Shown piece by piece: positions 43,919-51,615 of a stretch of DNA of 64,000 nucleotides (the stretch's first letter is position 1; each line of letters opens with the position of its first letter). The position numbers and the translations under genes are program-made. Under the pieces are notes generated by a model. It worked only from the letters and a program-made list of their open reading frames with translations. It had not been told where the DNA came from and searched no databases. Source of the stretch: Kiritimatiellia bacterium. Its GTDB lineage: Bacteria; Verrucomicrobiota; Kiritimatiellia; JAAZAB01. Where the stretch lies: NCBI GenBank assembly GCA_028718125.1, contig JAQUMN010000001.1, forward strand, positions 62,001 to 126,000, in the 5' to 3' direction.

Positions 43919-44611
43919 TCAATCGCGGCGGCCGCCAAGCAGTCCTGACCTGATAAGATAATAAAGCAGCGTCAAAAGCGCGGAAACCGCGGCGGCAATA
44001 TAGGTCAGGAAAGCGGCGTTCAGGACCTTGCCGGCACTTTCCTGTTCCCGCGTGGACACAATCCCCGATGAAACCATCAGCGCTTTGGCCCTTGCACTGG
44101 CGTTCCATTCCACCGGCAGGGTGATCAACGCGAAAAGAACGACGATGGCAAAGAGGGCGATGCCGAACTTTATTAGACTCAATGAATTAAGGATAAATCC
44201 CAATGGGATAATGATGTACGGGGCGATGGTCCCGATTTGGGTAACCGGCACGAGGGCCGAGCGCAGGCTCAGCGGCGCATAATGGCTTGCGTGCTGGAGA
44301 GCATGCCCTGCCTCATGACAGGCCACGCCGATGGCCGAAAGCGAGGCGGAGTCATACACGTTTGCCGAAAGCCGCAAAGTGCGCGTCCTCGGATCGTAAT
44401 GATCGCTTAAAAATCCGTCGATCCGTTCAACGCGCACGTCACGAATGCCGTTGCGCTCCAACAGCCGGCTGGCTGCTTCGGCGCCGGTCAATCCGGACGA
44501 AGCCGCAATGCGCGCATACTTCGAAAAAGTGGTTTTGGTGACAAGCGACGCGATGCCGGCCAAGACCAGGGCGGGTAGAAGCATGATCAGGTATAATGGA
44601 TCAATAAACAT
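43919..44611 (-). CDS. membrane zinc metallopeptidase (YugP/DUF2268-type family)
   Basis: The 230-residue protein has an N-terminal membrane helix (LYLIMLLPALVLAGIASLV) and two or three near its end. The zinc motif HEAGHALQHA (HExxH) follows LSAIGVACHEAGHALQHA, and a short conserved segment (LERNGIRDVRVERIDGFLSD HYDPRTRTLRLS) precedes it, as in YugP-type predicted neutral zinc metallopeptidases. Its substrates are unknown. It is convergent with the RND operon (stops 10 bases apart). Confidence 0.88.
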   Translation of the reverse strand: MFIDPLYLIMLLPALVLAGIASLVTKTTFSKYARIAASSGLTGAEAASRLLERNGIRDVRVERIDGFLSDHYDPRTRTLRLSANVYDSASLSAIGVACHEAGHALQHASHYAPLSLRSALVPVTQIGTIAPYIIIPLGFILNSLSLIKFGIALFAIVVLFALITLPVEWNASARAKALMVSSGIVSTREQESAGKVLNAAFLTYIAAAVSALLTLLYYLIRSGLLGGRRD

Positions 44612-44889
44612 AATCGATGCCTTTGATGATATGGGTTAATAGTGCCTTATACATGAGAAACCGCTAAGAAAAACAAGAAGATTTTTTACTACGAAATACG
44701 CAAAACTCGCGAAAGGGGACAGAGATCAGGTTGTTTTCCGCCTGAGGCGGATCAGCCTCCGGCTGAAGGATAAATCCAATCTTTACTTCTATTTTCGCGC
44801 CTTTCGCGTCGTTTCGTAGTTTATATCCGTGGTTGATTTTCTTTAGGTTGCGGGCTTTGCCCGCTTTAGATAATATTGATCATGGACGG
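44612..44889. repeat. spacer with nested inverted repeat and hairpin between metallopeptidase and phoU
   Basis: No gene. ACTACGAAA...CGCGAAAGG at 44687-44717 is inverted at about 44799-44819 (CCTTTCGCGTCGTTTCGTAG T), enclosing a CCGCC-palindrome copy at 44738-44769. Downstream, GCGGGC-TTT-GCCCGC at 44850-44864 is followed by TTTA on the plus strand; on the minus strand it lies just after the phoU stop and could help end that transcript. Confidence 0.5.
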
Positions 44890-45588
44890 TTACATTGCCC
44901 GCGGCGTGGACGCATCCGGTTTCTTGGCCGAGACCTCCGGTGTGTGGCGCACGATTCGGCCTTCGATCAGATAGATCAAGTCCTCGGCAATATTGGTGGC
45001 ATGGTCCGCGATCCGTTCCAAATGCCGCGAGATATTCAAAATTTGCAGCAGAGGCTCAAAGAGCGCAGCGTTTCCGGTGACCGCAGTCTTGACCTGCTGG
45101 AAAATTTCCCGGTGGATATCGTCGATTTCCCTGTCAGCCGCGCACACAGCCAGGGCCGCCGTCTCATCGAGATTTACAAAGGCATCCAGCACTTTTTTCA
45201 GCATTGCCTGGGCCTTGTCGGCCATTGTTCCCAGCCGGAACTGAATGTCAATGCGGGGCTGCTGGCATAGAAACAGGCCGCGTTCGGCGATATGCACCGC
45301 CAGGTCGCCGATCCGTTCGAGGTCCTGGTTGATCTTGAGCACGGCTATAATGTAGCGCAAGTCGGCGGCGACCGGCTGATAGAGCGCCAGGATTTTCAGG
45401 CATTCTTCTTCCACTTCCACTTCCGCGGCGTTGATCTGCGCTTCGCGGCGCAGCACTGTTTCGGCCAGGGTTTCTTCCCGGTCTTCCACGGCCCGGACCG
45501 CCATGCGCACGTCGTTTTCAACTTCGGCGCTGAGCGCCAGGAGTTGTCGTTTGAGATTGTCGATTTCCCTCTGCAGATGTCTTTCCAT
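44890..45588 (-). CDS. phoU: phosphate transport/signalling regulator PhoU
   Basis: The 232-residue protein is two PhoU three-helix repeats: HLQREIDNLKRQLLALSAEV, EVEVEEECLKILALYQPVAA DLRYIIAVLKINQDLERIGD LAVHIAE in the first and IHREIFQQVKTAV, LQILNISRHLERIADHATNI AEDLIYLIEG in the second, each with the metal-binding E/DRIxDxxxNI pattern. PhoU binds PstB and PhoR to shut the Pho response when phosphate is plentiful. I start at 45588 because AAGGAGG lies 8 bases upstream; longer in-frame readings translate the structured element at 45649-45801. It is the last gene of the pst-pho block, 414 bases from pstB1. Confidence 0.93.
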   Translation of the reverse strand: MERHLQREIDNLKRQLLALSAEVENDVRMAVRAVEDREETLAETVLRREAQINAAEVEVEEECLKILALYQPVAADLRYIIAVLKINQDLERIGDLAVHIAERGLFLCQQPRIDIQFRLGTMADKAQAMLKKVLDAFVNLDETAALAVCAADREIDDIHREIFQQVKTAVTGNAALFEPLLQILNISRHLERIADHATNIAEDLIYLIEGRIVRHTPEVSAKKPDASTPRAM

Positions 45589-45648
45589 ACGAGTCCTCCT
45601 TACGCGGGCCTTGCCCGTAATTGACGCCTCTCTCCCGACAGTGTGCTC

Positions 45649-45801
45649 GAATTCGGTTCGAAAAAAGCCGCCGCGATCTTGGGCCGTCTGCGGGTTTCCC
45701 GCGTTTGCGCATACACGAGTATAGCGCTGCGCGCGGCGCACCCGCATCCGGTCCAAGCTTGCCTTGTTTTTTTGAAGTCCGCTCCGCGGACGCCCAAATT
45801 C
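45649..45801 (-). ncRNA. 153-nt structured element upstream of phoU (copy 2 of 2)
   Basis: Homologue of 15918-16069 on the opposite strand, oriented toward phoU and ending 60 bases before its ATG. Read on the minus strand it keeps the central hairpin as GCGC, bulged T, ATAC, loop TCGT, GTAT, GCGC (plus-strand 45707-45727) against GCAT, bulged C, GGAC, TTGT, GTCC, ATGC in copy 1. The first hairpin is GTCCG..CGGAC here against TCCCG..CGGGA there. Boundary inverted repeats GAATTTGG/CCGAATTC are kept, with flanking GTGTG/CACAC. An extra stem GCGGG-AAA-CCCGC is present only here. Confidence 0.55.
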
Positions 45802-46002
45802 GACACACGGTTGCATGCCACCCAATCTCCGCCGATAGAAGGTGGATGCCAAGGCAATGTTTAACTCGCTCACCTTTTCTGCAAAAAACATCCCCCTTCG
45901 CTCAGAGCTTCGGAGGACAAGTCGGTAATGCGGCTTTCTGCCGCAATCCGGTTTCAGTTTACACTTTACTCATCCGAATTTCCAATTTTAAACTACAAAG
46001 CA
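45802..46002. other. spacer between pstB1 and the element, no gene
   Basis: About 200 bases with no supported gene. The run CAGTTTACACTTTACTCATC CGAATTTCCAATTTTAAAC near 45955-45994 is AT-rich low complexity. No Pho-box-like TCTAAC direct repeat was found here. Confidence 0.4.
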
Positions 46003-46758
46003 TCACCCATACCGGCCCGTGATGTAATCCTCCGTGCGTTTATCCTTGGGGTTCTCGAATATTTGGGTGGTGATCCCAAACTCGATCATCTCGCCGAGCA
46101 ACATGTAAGCGGAGTAGTCGGATATACGGGAGGCCTGCTGCATGTTGTGGGTGACGATGGCAATCGTGTACCGGCGGCGCAGTTCCAGCATCAATTCCTC
46201 GATCTTGGCCGTGGAGATCGGATCGAGGGCCGAGCAGGGCTCGTCCATCAGGATTACGTCCGGTTCCACCGCCAGCACCCTGGCGACGCACAGTCGCTGC
46301 TGTTGATCCAGTGGCAATTCCAGGGCCGAAGTTTCCAGCTTGTCCTTGACGTGCTCCCACAACCACGCATTCTGGAGGCTTTTTTCGACAATCTCGTCCA
46401 GGATGGCGCTGTTTTTCTGTCCGGCGACGCGCAGGCCGAAAGACACATTGTCCTGGATGGATAATGGAAACGGATTCGGGCGCTGAAAGACCATGCCGAC
46501 TTTATTGCGCAGTTCGCAGACGTTGACTCCCGGGCCGTAAATGTCCTTGCCTTCCAGGAGGACCTCGCCGGTTGTCCGGCAGCCCTGGATCAGGTCGTTC
46601 ATGCGGTTCAGCGCTCTCAGGAGCGTTGACTTGCCGCACCCCGACGGTCCGATCAGGGCCGTAATCTTGTGCCGTTCGATCTTTAGGTTCACGTTCTTGA
46701 GCGCATGGAATGCGCCATAGAACAGATCCAGGTTTGAAATCTGTATGGCAATATCCAT
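46003..46758 (-). CDS. pstB: phosphate ABC transporter ATPase PstB (copy 1, degenerate signature motif)
   Basis: The 251-residue protein has Walker [17 protein letters not shown] (residues about 37-52), Q-loop [19 protein letters not shown], Walker [17 protein letters not shown]-loop [11 protein letters not shown] and the PstB end EDYITGRYG. The ABC signature, normally LSGGQQQR, reads LPLDQQQR: the Ser and both Gly are replaced ([16 protein letters not shown]). It is preceded 2 bases upstream by a second PstB with intact signature but damaged Q- and H-loops. PstB powers phosphate import through PstCA. The pair is probably a heterodimer with one competent ATP site. Confidence 0.9.
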   Translation of the reverse strand: MDIAIQISNLDLFYGAFHALKNVNLKIERHKITALIGPSGCGKSTLLRALNRMNDLIQGCRTTGEVLLEGKDIYGPGVNVCELRNKVGMVFQRPNPFPLSIQDNVSFGLRVAGQKNSAILDEIVEKSLQNAWLWEHVKDKLETSALELPLDQQQRLCVARVLAVEPDVILMDEPCSALDPISTAKIEELMLELRRRYTIAIVTHNMQQASRISDYSAYMLLGEMIEFGITTQIFENPKDKRTEDYITGRYG

Positions 46759-46760
46759 CT

Positions 46761-47522
46761 TCAGCCGAACCTTCCGCTTACATAGTCATTGGTTTTCTGA
46801 TCCTTGGGCGCCGTGAATATCAGGCTGGTCGGCCCGACCTCGACCAAGTCGCCCTGGAGCAGGAAGGCGGTGGTGTCGGCCACGCGCGCCGCCTGCTTCG
46901 TGTTGTTGGTGACCAGGACGATGGTGTATTTGCTTTTCAACGCGATCAGGGCCTCTTCGATCCGGGCGGTGGAAATCGGGTCCAGACCTGAACAAGGCTC
47001 GTCCAGCAGGATCACTTCGGGCTCCATGGCGAGCACGCGGGCCAGGCAAAGGCGCTGTTGCTGGCCGCCCGAAAGGCGCATTGCCGACGTGTGCAGCCGG
47101 TCCTTGACTTCGTCCCACAGGAACGCGGCCTGGAGACCGCGTTCGACCAGTGCATTCAGGCGCGAGCGCGCCCGGATGCCGGACAGCCGCAGCCCGTAAG
47201 CGATGTTATCGAACAGGCTCAGGGGAAGCGGCACCGGCAGGGCGAAAACCATGCCCACCCGTTTGCGCAGGCGGACGGCGTCGAAGTCCGGCTGATAGAT
47301 GTCAACGCCATCCAGCAGGATTTGGCCCTCGACGCGGCAGTCCGGGTTAAGATCGTTCAGGCGGTTCATGGCGCGCAGCAGCGCGGTCTTTCCGGAGCCG
47401 GCAGGCCCGATGATGCCGAGTATCCGGTGCGCCGGCACGTCCAGCGTAATGCCGCGCAGGGCTTGGGTTGCCCCGTAGAAAACGCTGAAATTCCGGTTCG
47501 CTATTTTAACGGCGTCCGTCAT
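46761..47522 (-). CDS. pstB: phosphate ABC transporter ATPase PstB (copy 2, lacking Q-loop Gln and H-loop His)
   Basis: The 253-residue paralogue starts at ATG 47522, overlapping the pstA stop (ATGA). Walker A is [16 protein letters not shown], signature [19 protein letters not shown] is canonical, and Walker [16 protein letters not shown] keeps the Glu. The Q-loop reads [18 protein letters not shown] with Ala for Gln, and the H-loop reads [12 protein letters not shown] with Asn for His. Its lesions complement those of the downstream PstB: combined, one composite site has every catalytic element and the other lacks three. A longer in-frame reading into pstA is not supported. Confidence 0.9.
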   Translation of the reverse strand: MTDAVKIANRNFSVFYGATQALRGITLDVPAHRILGIIGPAGSGKTALLRAMNRLNDLNPDCRVEGQILLDGVDIYQPDFDAVRLRKRVGMVFALPVPLPLSLFDNIAYGLRLSGIRARSRLNALVERGLQAAFLWDEVKDRLHTSAMRLSGGQQQRLCLARVLAMEPEVILLDEPCSGLDPISTARIEEALIALKSKYTIVLVTNNTKQAARVADTTAFLLQGDLVEVGPTSLIFTAPKDQKTNDYVSGRFG

Positions 47523-48358
47523 TTGGTCCTTCGTGAAATAAACCGGTGCATCATCCAGTAGGAAACCGAGTTTACCAATAAAACCGACAGGATCAGCACG
47601 GCGGCGGTGCCGAAGGCGTTTTCGTTGGAAATGCCTTCCCGTGCCAGGATATAAAAGTGGACGGCCATGGTCCGGGTGGAATCGAACACCGAATGCGGCA
47701 GGCGCAGCGAAGCGCCCGCGGTGAAAATCACGGCGGCGGTTTCGCCGATGCAACGGCCGATGCTCAGCATGACGCCGGTAACGATCCCGGGCAGGGCGTT
47801 CGGCAGGACCACCTTCAGGACCGTTTCCCAGCGCGTGGCGCCGAGGGAACAGCTGACTTCGCGATAGCTGGCCGGCACGGCCTTGATCGCCTCTTCCGAG
47901 GTCCGGATGATGGTCGGCAGGACCATGATGGCCAGGGTCAACGCGCCGGACAGAATACACCAGCCCATTTTCAATGTGGTGACAAAGAAAATGAAACCGA
48001 AGAGCCCGAAGATAATCGAAGGGATCCCGGCCAGGCAATCGGTGCCGAAACGGATAATACGGGTGGCCGGGTTCTCCACGGTATATTCGCTGAGATAGAC
48101 GGCCGTGCCGACGCCGGCCGGCAGGGCGATGATAATGGCCGCGAGCGGGAGGATCAGGGTGCCCACCAGCGTGGGGAAAATACCGCCGGCTTTGCCCATC
48201 TCCTGGGGATTATCGAGCAGGAACCCCAGGCTGAGCACCGGCAGTCCTTTGCCCAGGATAAACACGATAACAAAAACGAGAATGGCCAGGGTCAGGCCGG
48301 TGGCTCCACCCAGGAGCGCCACGGCCAGCGCCTGCGTATTGCGGGGTGGAATTCTCAT
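47519..48358 (-). CDS. pstA: phosphate ABC transporter permease PstA
   Basis: A 279-residue permease with about six helices: LAVALLGGATGLTLAILVFV, GIFPTLVGTLILPLAAIIIA and the binding-protein-dependent transport signature VPASYREVSCSLGATRWETV, followed by ALPGIVTGVMLSIGRCIGET AA. Start overlaps the pstC stop (ATGA) and its own stop overlaps pstB2. PstA and PstC form the membrane channel of the high-affinity phosphate importer. Confidence 0.92.
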   Translation of the reverse strand: MRIPPRNTQALAVALLGGATGLTLAILVFVIVFILGKGLPVLSLGFLLDNPQEMGKAGGIFPTLVGTLILPLAAIIIALPAGVGTAVYLSEYTVENPATRIIRFGTDCLAGIPSIIFGLFGFIFFVTTLKMGWCILSGALTLAIMVLPTIIRTSEEAIKAVPASYREVSCSLGATRWETVLKVVLPNALPGIVTGVMLSIGRCIGETAAVIFTAGASLRLPHSVFDSTRTMAVHFYILAREGISNENAFGTAAVLILSVLLVNSVSYWMMHRFISRRTK

Positions 48359-49212
48359 TTCCCGGCGAACCTTTTCTTGATGGCCATCATGGCTATGGAA
48401 TTAAACATCATGATCATGATAAAAAGGACAACACCGATGGCAAACAGCGCCTGGCGATGCGCGCCGGTCGCGGAGCCCATTTCTATGGCAATCTTGGCCG
48501 TGAGCGTGCACACCGAATCGAGCACGGAATGTGGAATCTGAGGCGTGTTGCCGGCCACCATGATCACGGCCATGGTCTCCCCGATGGCGCGCCCCATGCC
48601 CAGAATCACGGCGGCCACGATGCCTGAGCGCCCGGCCTTAAGGATCACCATGTGCACGCTTTGCCAGCGGGTTGCGCCCAGCGCGAGCGCTCCTTCGCGA
48701 AAGGCATTCGGCACGCTGGCAAGGACATCGGTGGAAATGCTGATGATCGTGGGCAGTACCATGACGCCGAGGATGAGGGAAGCGCAGAGCATGGACAGGC
48801 CGGGGCCGCCGAATTGGGAGCGGATCAGAGGCGCCACCACCACGACCCCGATGAAGCCATACACGACGGAGGGAATCCCGGCGAGCAGTTCGATGGTCGG
48901 CTTGATTATCCGTGTGACATGCTTGGGCACAAATTCGTTCAGGAACACGGCGCAGGCGATCCCGAGCGGCGCGCCCACGAGCATGGCCCCCAGGGTCACC
49001 AGGAGCGAGGCGACAATCATGGGATAGATGCCGAAATGGCCCGCCTGCGGCTGCCAATCGGAGGACAGCAGGAAATCCTTGAAACCAACCCGGGCGATGA
49101 ACGGGACCCCTTCCTTGAATATAAAAATCGCGATCAGGAGCAGGCTGGTGAGCGCCGTGAAGGCCAGCGCCATGAGCAGCCACTTGATTAATTTGTCGCC
49201 AGTCTGGTGCAT
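48355..49212 (-). CDS. pstC: phosphate ABC transporter permease PstC
   Basis: A 285-residue permease: LIKWLLMALAFTALTSLLLI, GIYPMIVASLLVTLGAMLVG, IKPTIELLAGIPSVVYGFIG (the conserved ELLAGIPSVVYG of PstC), SVPNAFREGALALGATRWQS and GMGRAIGETMAVIMVAGN. Follows pstS by 4 bases and overlaps pstA. The longer first periplasmic loop and order pstS-pstC-pstA-pstB are as in known pst operons. Confidence 0.93.
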   Translation of the reverse strand: MHQTGDKLIKWLLMALAFTALTSLLLIAIFIFKEGVPFIARVGFKDFLLSSDWQPQAGHFGIYPMIVASLLVTLGAMLVGAPLGIACAVFLNEFVPKHVTRIIKPTIELLAGIPSVVYGFIGVVVVAPLIRSQFGGPGLSMLCASLILGVMVLPTIISISTDVLASVPNAFREGALALGATRWQSVHMVILKAGRSGIVAAVILGMGRAIGETMAVIMVAGNTPQIPHSVLDSVCTLTAKIAIEMGSATGAHRQALFAIGVVLFIMIMMFNSIAMMAIKKRFAGK

Positions 49213-49216
49213 ATCC

Positions 49217-50014
49217 CTATTTCGCCGGGAGCAAGCCGTTGCGCCGGATGGTTTCCTGTCCTTCGCTGGAGAGAATATAATCGATGAAATCTTTCACGGC
49301 CCCGGCGGAGGGGGGCTGGCTTAGCAGGAACACCGGCCGGACCAGTTTATATCGCCCCGCGACGATTTCATTTTCGGTGCACTCCACGCCGTCCGCGCGG
49401 ATGGCTTTGACCTTTGCATTAAGCAGGCCATGCGAAAGATAGCCAACCGCATCCCGGTCGTTGGCCACCGTTTCGCGGATGGTCCCATTTGAGTCCTGAA
49501 TGATGGCCTTGCGGGCCAGGGTGATGCCGCCGATGATCGTTTCGAAGGAGGCGCGCGTTCCGGAACCGGCTTCGCGCGATACCACCCGGATAGGCTGGTC
49601 GGACCCGCCCGCTTCTTTCCAGTTTTGGATGGCGCCTTGGAAAATCCCGCGGATCTGTTCCAGACTGAGGTTGGTCAAGGTGTTTTCCGGATTCACGATG
49701 ATGGCAATGCCGTCCCGGGCCACGGTGACGCCAAGGAGTTCACTGGCTTCGGGCGGCAGTTCCACGAGATCCGCCATGCCGATCTGGGCGGCTCCCGACC
49801 GCGCCGACTGAATGCCCAACGCGGATCCGCCGCCTTGAACCGTGATATTGACGTCCGGGCGTTTGGCCATGAATTGCTCGGCCAGCTTTTCCGCAAAGGG
49901 CTGGAACGCCGTGGAGCCAGCTACGGTGAGCGACGTGCCGGCATGGCGCCCGCATCCGCACACCATCAATGAAAGACAGGCGCCCACGGCTATGCAAATA
50001 ATTGAAAACTTCAT
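49217..50014 (-). CDS. pstS: phosphate-binding protein PstS (lipoprotein)
   Basis: The 265-residue protein has a signal peptide with a lipobox-like cysteine (ICIAVGACLSLMVCGCGRHA), then SLTVAGSTAFQPFAEKLAEQ FMAKRPDVNITVQGGGSALG, typical of PstS phosphate-binding proteins (G-S-T ... GGGS). Later IGMADLVELPPEA, VNPENTLTNLSLEQIRGIFQ and REAGSGTRASFETI with the phosphate-contacting SGTR. It captures phosphate in the periplasm. The TCTAAC direct repeat lies about 90-108 bases upstream. Confidence 0.92.
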   Translation of the reverse strand: MKFSIICIAVGACLSLMVCGCGRHAGTSLTVAGSTAFQPFAEKLAEQFMAKRPDVNITVQGGGSALGIQSARSGAAQIGMADLVELPPEASELLGVTVARDGIAIIVNPENTLTNLSLEQIRGIFQGAIQNWKEAGGSDQPIRVVSREAGSGTRASFETIIGGITLARKAIIQDSNGTIRETVANDRDAVGYLSHGLLNAKVKAIRADGVECTENEIVAGRYKLVRPVFLLSQPPSAGAVKDFIDYILSSEGQETIRRNGLLPAK

Positions 50015-50103
50015 TTTATCTCCTATTCGTTTTGGTTTGATCTAATCAGTTGTCCAGTTGCATACAATCATAACAAAACACGCATATACTCCTATAAATA
50101 AAC

Positions 50104-50122
50104 TGTTAGAATTGTGTTAGAA
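50104..50122 (-). promoter_or_regulatory. candidate Pho box upstream of pstS
   Basis: TGTTAGAA occurs at 50104-50111 and again at 50115-50122, an exact direct repeat with an 11-base period. On the coding (minus) strand this is TTCTAACA-N3-TTCTAACA. PhoB/PhoP sites in other bacteria are direct repeats with 11-base spacing. The same core (TCTAAC-N5-TCTAAC) lies upstream of the porin gene at 51487-51503. It overlaps the last bases of the porin gene and is 90 bases from the pstS start. Confidence 0.6.
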
Positions 50123-51331
50123 CGCTGCCTGCAAATCCAGCTGCAACCGGTTGTAATCCGTCCCGCCGTTGGCGGCGGAAATATTTTTCTTGTCCAGGAA
50201 GAAGGTGGCGCAGGCCTGCAGATTCTTCATAATCTGGTATTTGCCGTAGAATTTACTGCCCTCGCCGTCGGTGCCGCCGCCCCAGCGGTCGGAATCGGTG
50301 AACATGCCGAGGGTCGCATCCTTCTCCAGTTTGGTGTAACTGTAGCCGAACTCGAAGGTCTTCGGGTTCTTGGCCTTGCCGAGCGATAGGCCGCCCATGT
50401 AGCCGTTCTTGTTGGCGTCCGCTTTCGGGTTGCTCAACACCTGGCCGTAGAACGACAGGGGCAGACCCAGCCATAAGTCGAGTTGCGCAAATCCCATGAT
50501 CGGGGTGAACTCGCAGGCCCAAGCCCGGTTGGTGGTGCTGCCGCTGACCGTGCCGGGAATCGTGCTGTTGCCGTAGGAATTATTTTTGTTTTCCCAGTCA
50601 ATGACGTCGTACCCCTGGAAATTCTGGTATGCGAGATAGGCGCCGCCCACGGTCAATCCGATTTCGGGTATGAACTGGAACTTCACGGCGGCCTGGCCGG
50701 CAAGACCGGTGGCGTTTTTTTGGGCATTGCGCTCCTGAACATACAGTCCTTCGCCATTGAGCAGGAGGGTCACGAAATCGTTGCCGAATCGGGCTTTGGC
50801 GGCCAATCCTTCCGGTGTCAGATCCGGGTCCCACACCAGGTCGTCGGGCATGGTAATGAGCGGCTGCTCCATCTTGCCGCCGATGACGCGAACCTCCTGC
50901 GGCGAATCGCCCAGGAAACTATAGTCAATGTATGCCAGGTCCAGGCGAATGTCTTTTTTCTGGAACCCGTCGCCGAGCGTCTGGTTCCCGGAAATGGGAT
51001 CCGCGCCGCCGGTGGAAAGCCGGATGCCGGCCTTCAAGTCATTAACCTTGCCTTCCGCGCCGAGCCGGGCTCGGATTCGGGCGCGATCCCGGGTGTAGTT
51101 CTCTCCCTGGGAGTTGACCTTCGAGTCGTCATTGATCGTTTCATATCTCAGGCGCACATCGCCCTTGAGGGTGATATAATCCACCCAGGTTTTGGGCGCG
51201 ATGACTACTGCCGGCGTGGTCGCGGCCGCAGATGTGGACAAGGGCCCTTGTGCCGACGCCATGTTTGTTTGGGCCCATGCCGTTCCCGAGATGATGATGC
51301 CCGCCAAAAGTCCGGCCATGCTTCGTTTCAT
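50117..51331 (-). CDS. outer membrane porin of the phosphate regulon (putative-porin family)
   Basis: The 404-residue product starts at ATG 51331 (MKRSMAGLLAGIIISGTAWA, signal peptide); the longer in-frame start lacks a signal. The rest alternates in amphipathic strands: VDYITLKGDVRLRYETIND, DRARIRARLGAEGKVNDLKA GIRLSTGG, DIRLDLAYIDYSFLGDSPQE VRVIGGKMEQPL, FKFQFIPEIGLTVGGAYLAY and a terminal NRLQLDLQAAF ending in Phe, as for beta-barrel proteins. The family resembles 'putative porin' proteins. Placement between phoR and pstS, with a Pho-box-like repeat on each side, suggests anion or phosphate uptake across the outer membrane. Confidence 0.8.
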   Translation of the reverse strand: MKRSMAGLLAGIIISGTAWAQTNMASAQGPLSTSAAATTPAVVIAPKTWVDYITLKGDVRLRYETINDDSKVNSQGENYTRDRARIRARLGAEGKVNDLKAGIRLSTGGADPISGNQTLGDGFQKKDIRLDLAYIDYSFLGDSPQEVRVIGGKMEQPLITMPDDLVWDPDLTPEGLAAKARFGNDFVTLLLNGEGLYVQERNAQKNATGLAGQAAVKFQFIPEIGLTVGGAYLAYQNFQGYDVIDWENKNNSYGNSTIPGTVSGSTTNRAWACEFTPIMGFAQLDLWLGLPLSFYGQVLSNPKADANKNGYMGGLSLGKAKNPKTFEFGYSYTKLEKDATLGMFTDSDRWGGGTDGEGSKFYGKYQIMKNLQACATFFLDKKNISAANGGTDYNRLQLDLQAAF

Positions 51332-51486
51332 GATGCCTCCCTGTTTGCTGTTTGCAGTCTCGTTCGGGTTTATACCTATTATCTGCTGCATCGCCGCGGC
51401 TCCTTTCTGTTTGCCGGCATGGCCTTTTTATGTCTTTTAACTGCGCCAATTACAGCGCGGCCGCGTTAGGGCAGAATGAGGACCCA

Positions 51487-51503
51487 GTTAGAAGTTGGTT
51501 AGA
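51487..51503 (-). promoter_or_regulatory. candidate Pho box upstream of the porin gene
   Basis: GTTAGA at 51487-51492 and GTTAGA at 51498-51503 repeat with an 11-base period; on the coding strand TCTAAC-N5-TCTAAC, as at 50104-50122. It lies about 156 bases before the porin start. The 284-base phoR-porin spacer has no gene and no other repeat. Confidence 0.55.
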
Positions 51504-51615
51504 TTTTGAGCTGGATCAAGGGGATCACAGCGGAGTGTGAATGCAAAAACCGATTGGAGTGAATCGAAATGCAGAATGTAGGCAAATAATTCCGGCAACG
51601 GACAGAGTAGCCGAA

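Noticed and set aside
45589-45891. Longer PhoU start at 45891
   Set aside because: Adds 101 residues encoded by the second structured element; AAGGAGG before 45588 marks the real start.
47523-48038. Longer N-terminus for PstB2 reaching into pstA
   Set aside because: The extra sequence is pstA in another frame; the ATGA overlap at 47519-47522 gives the start.
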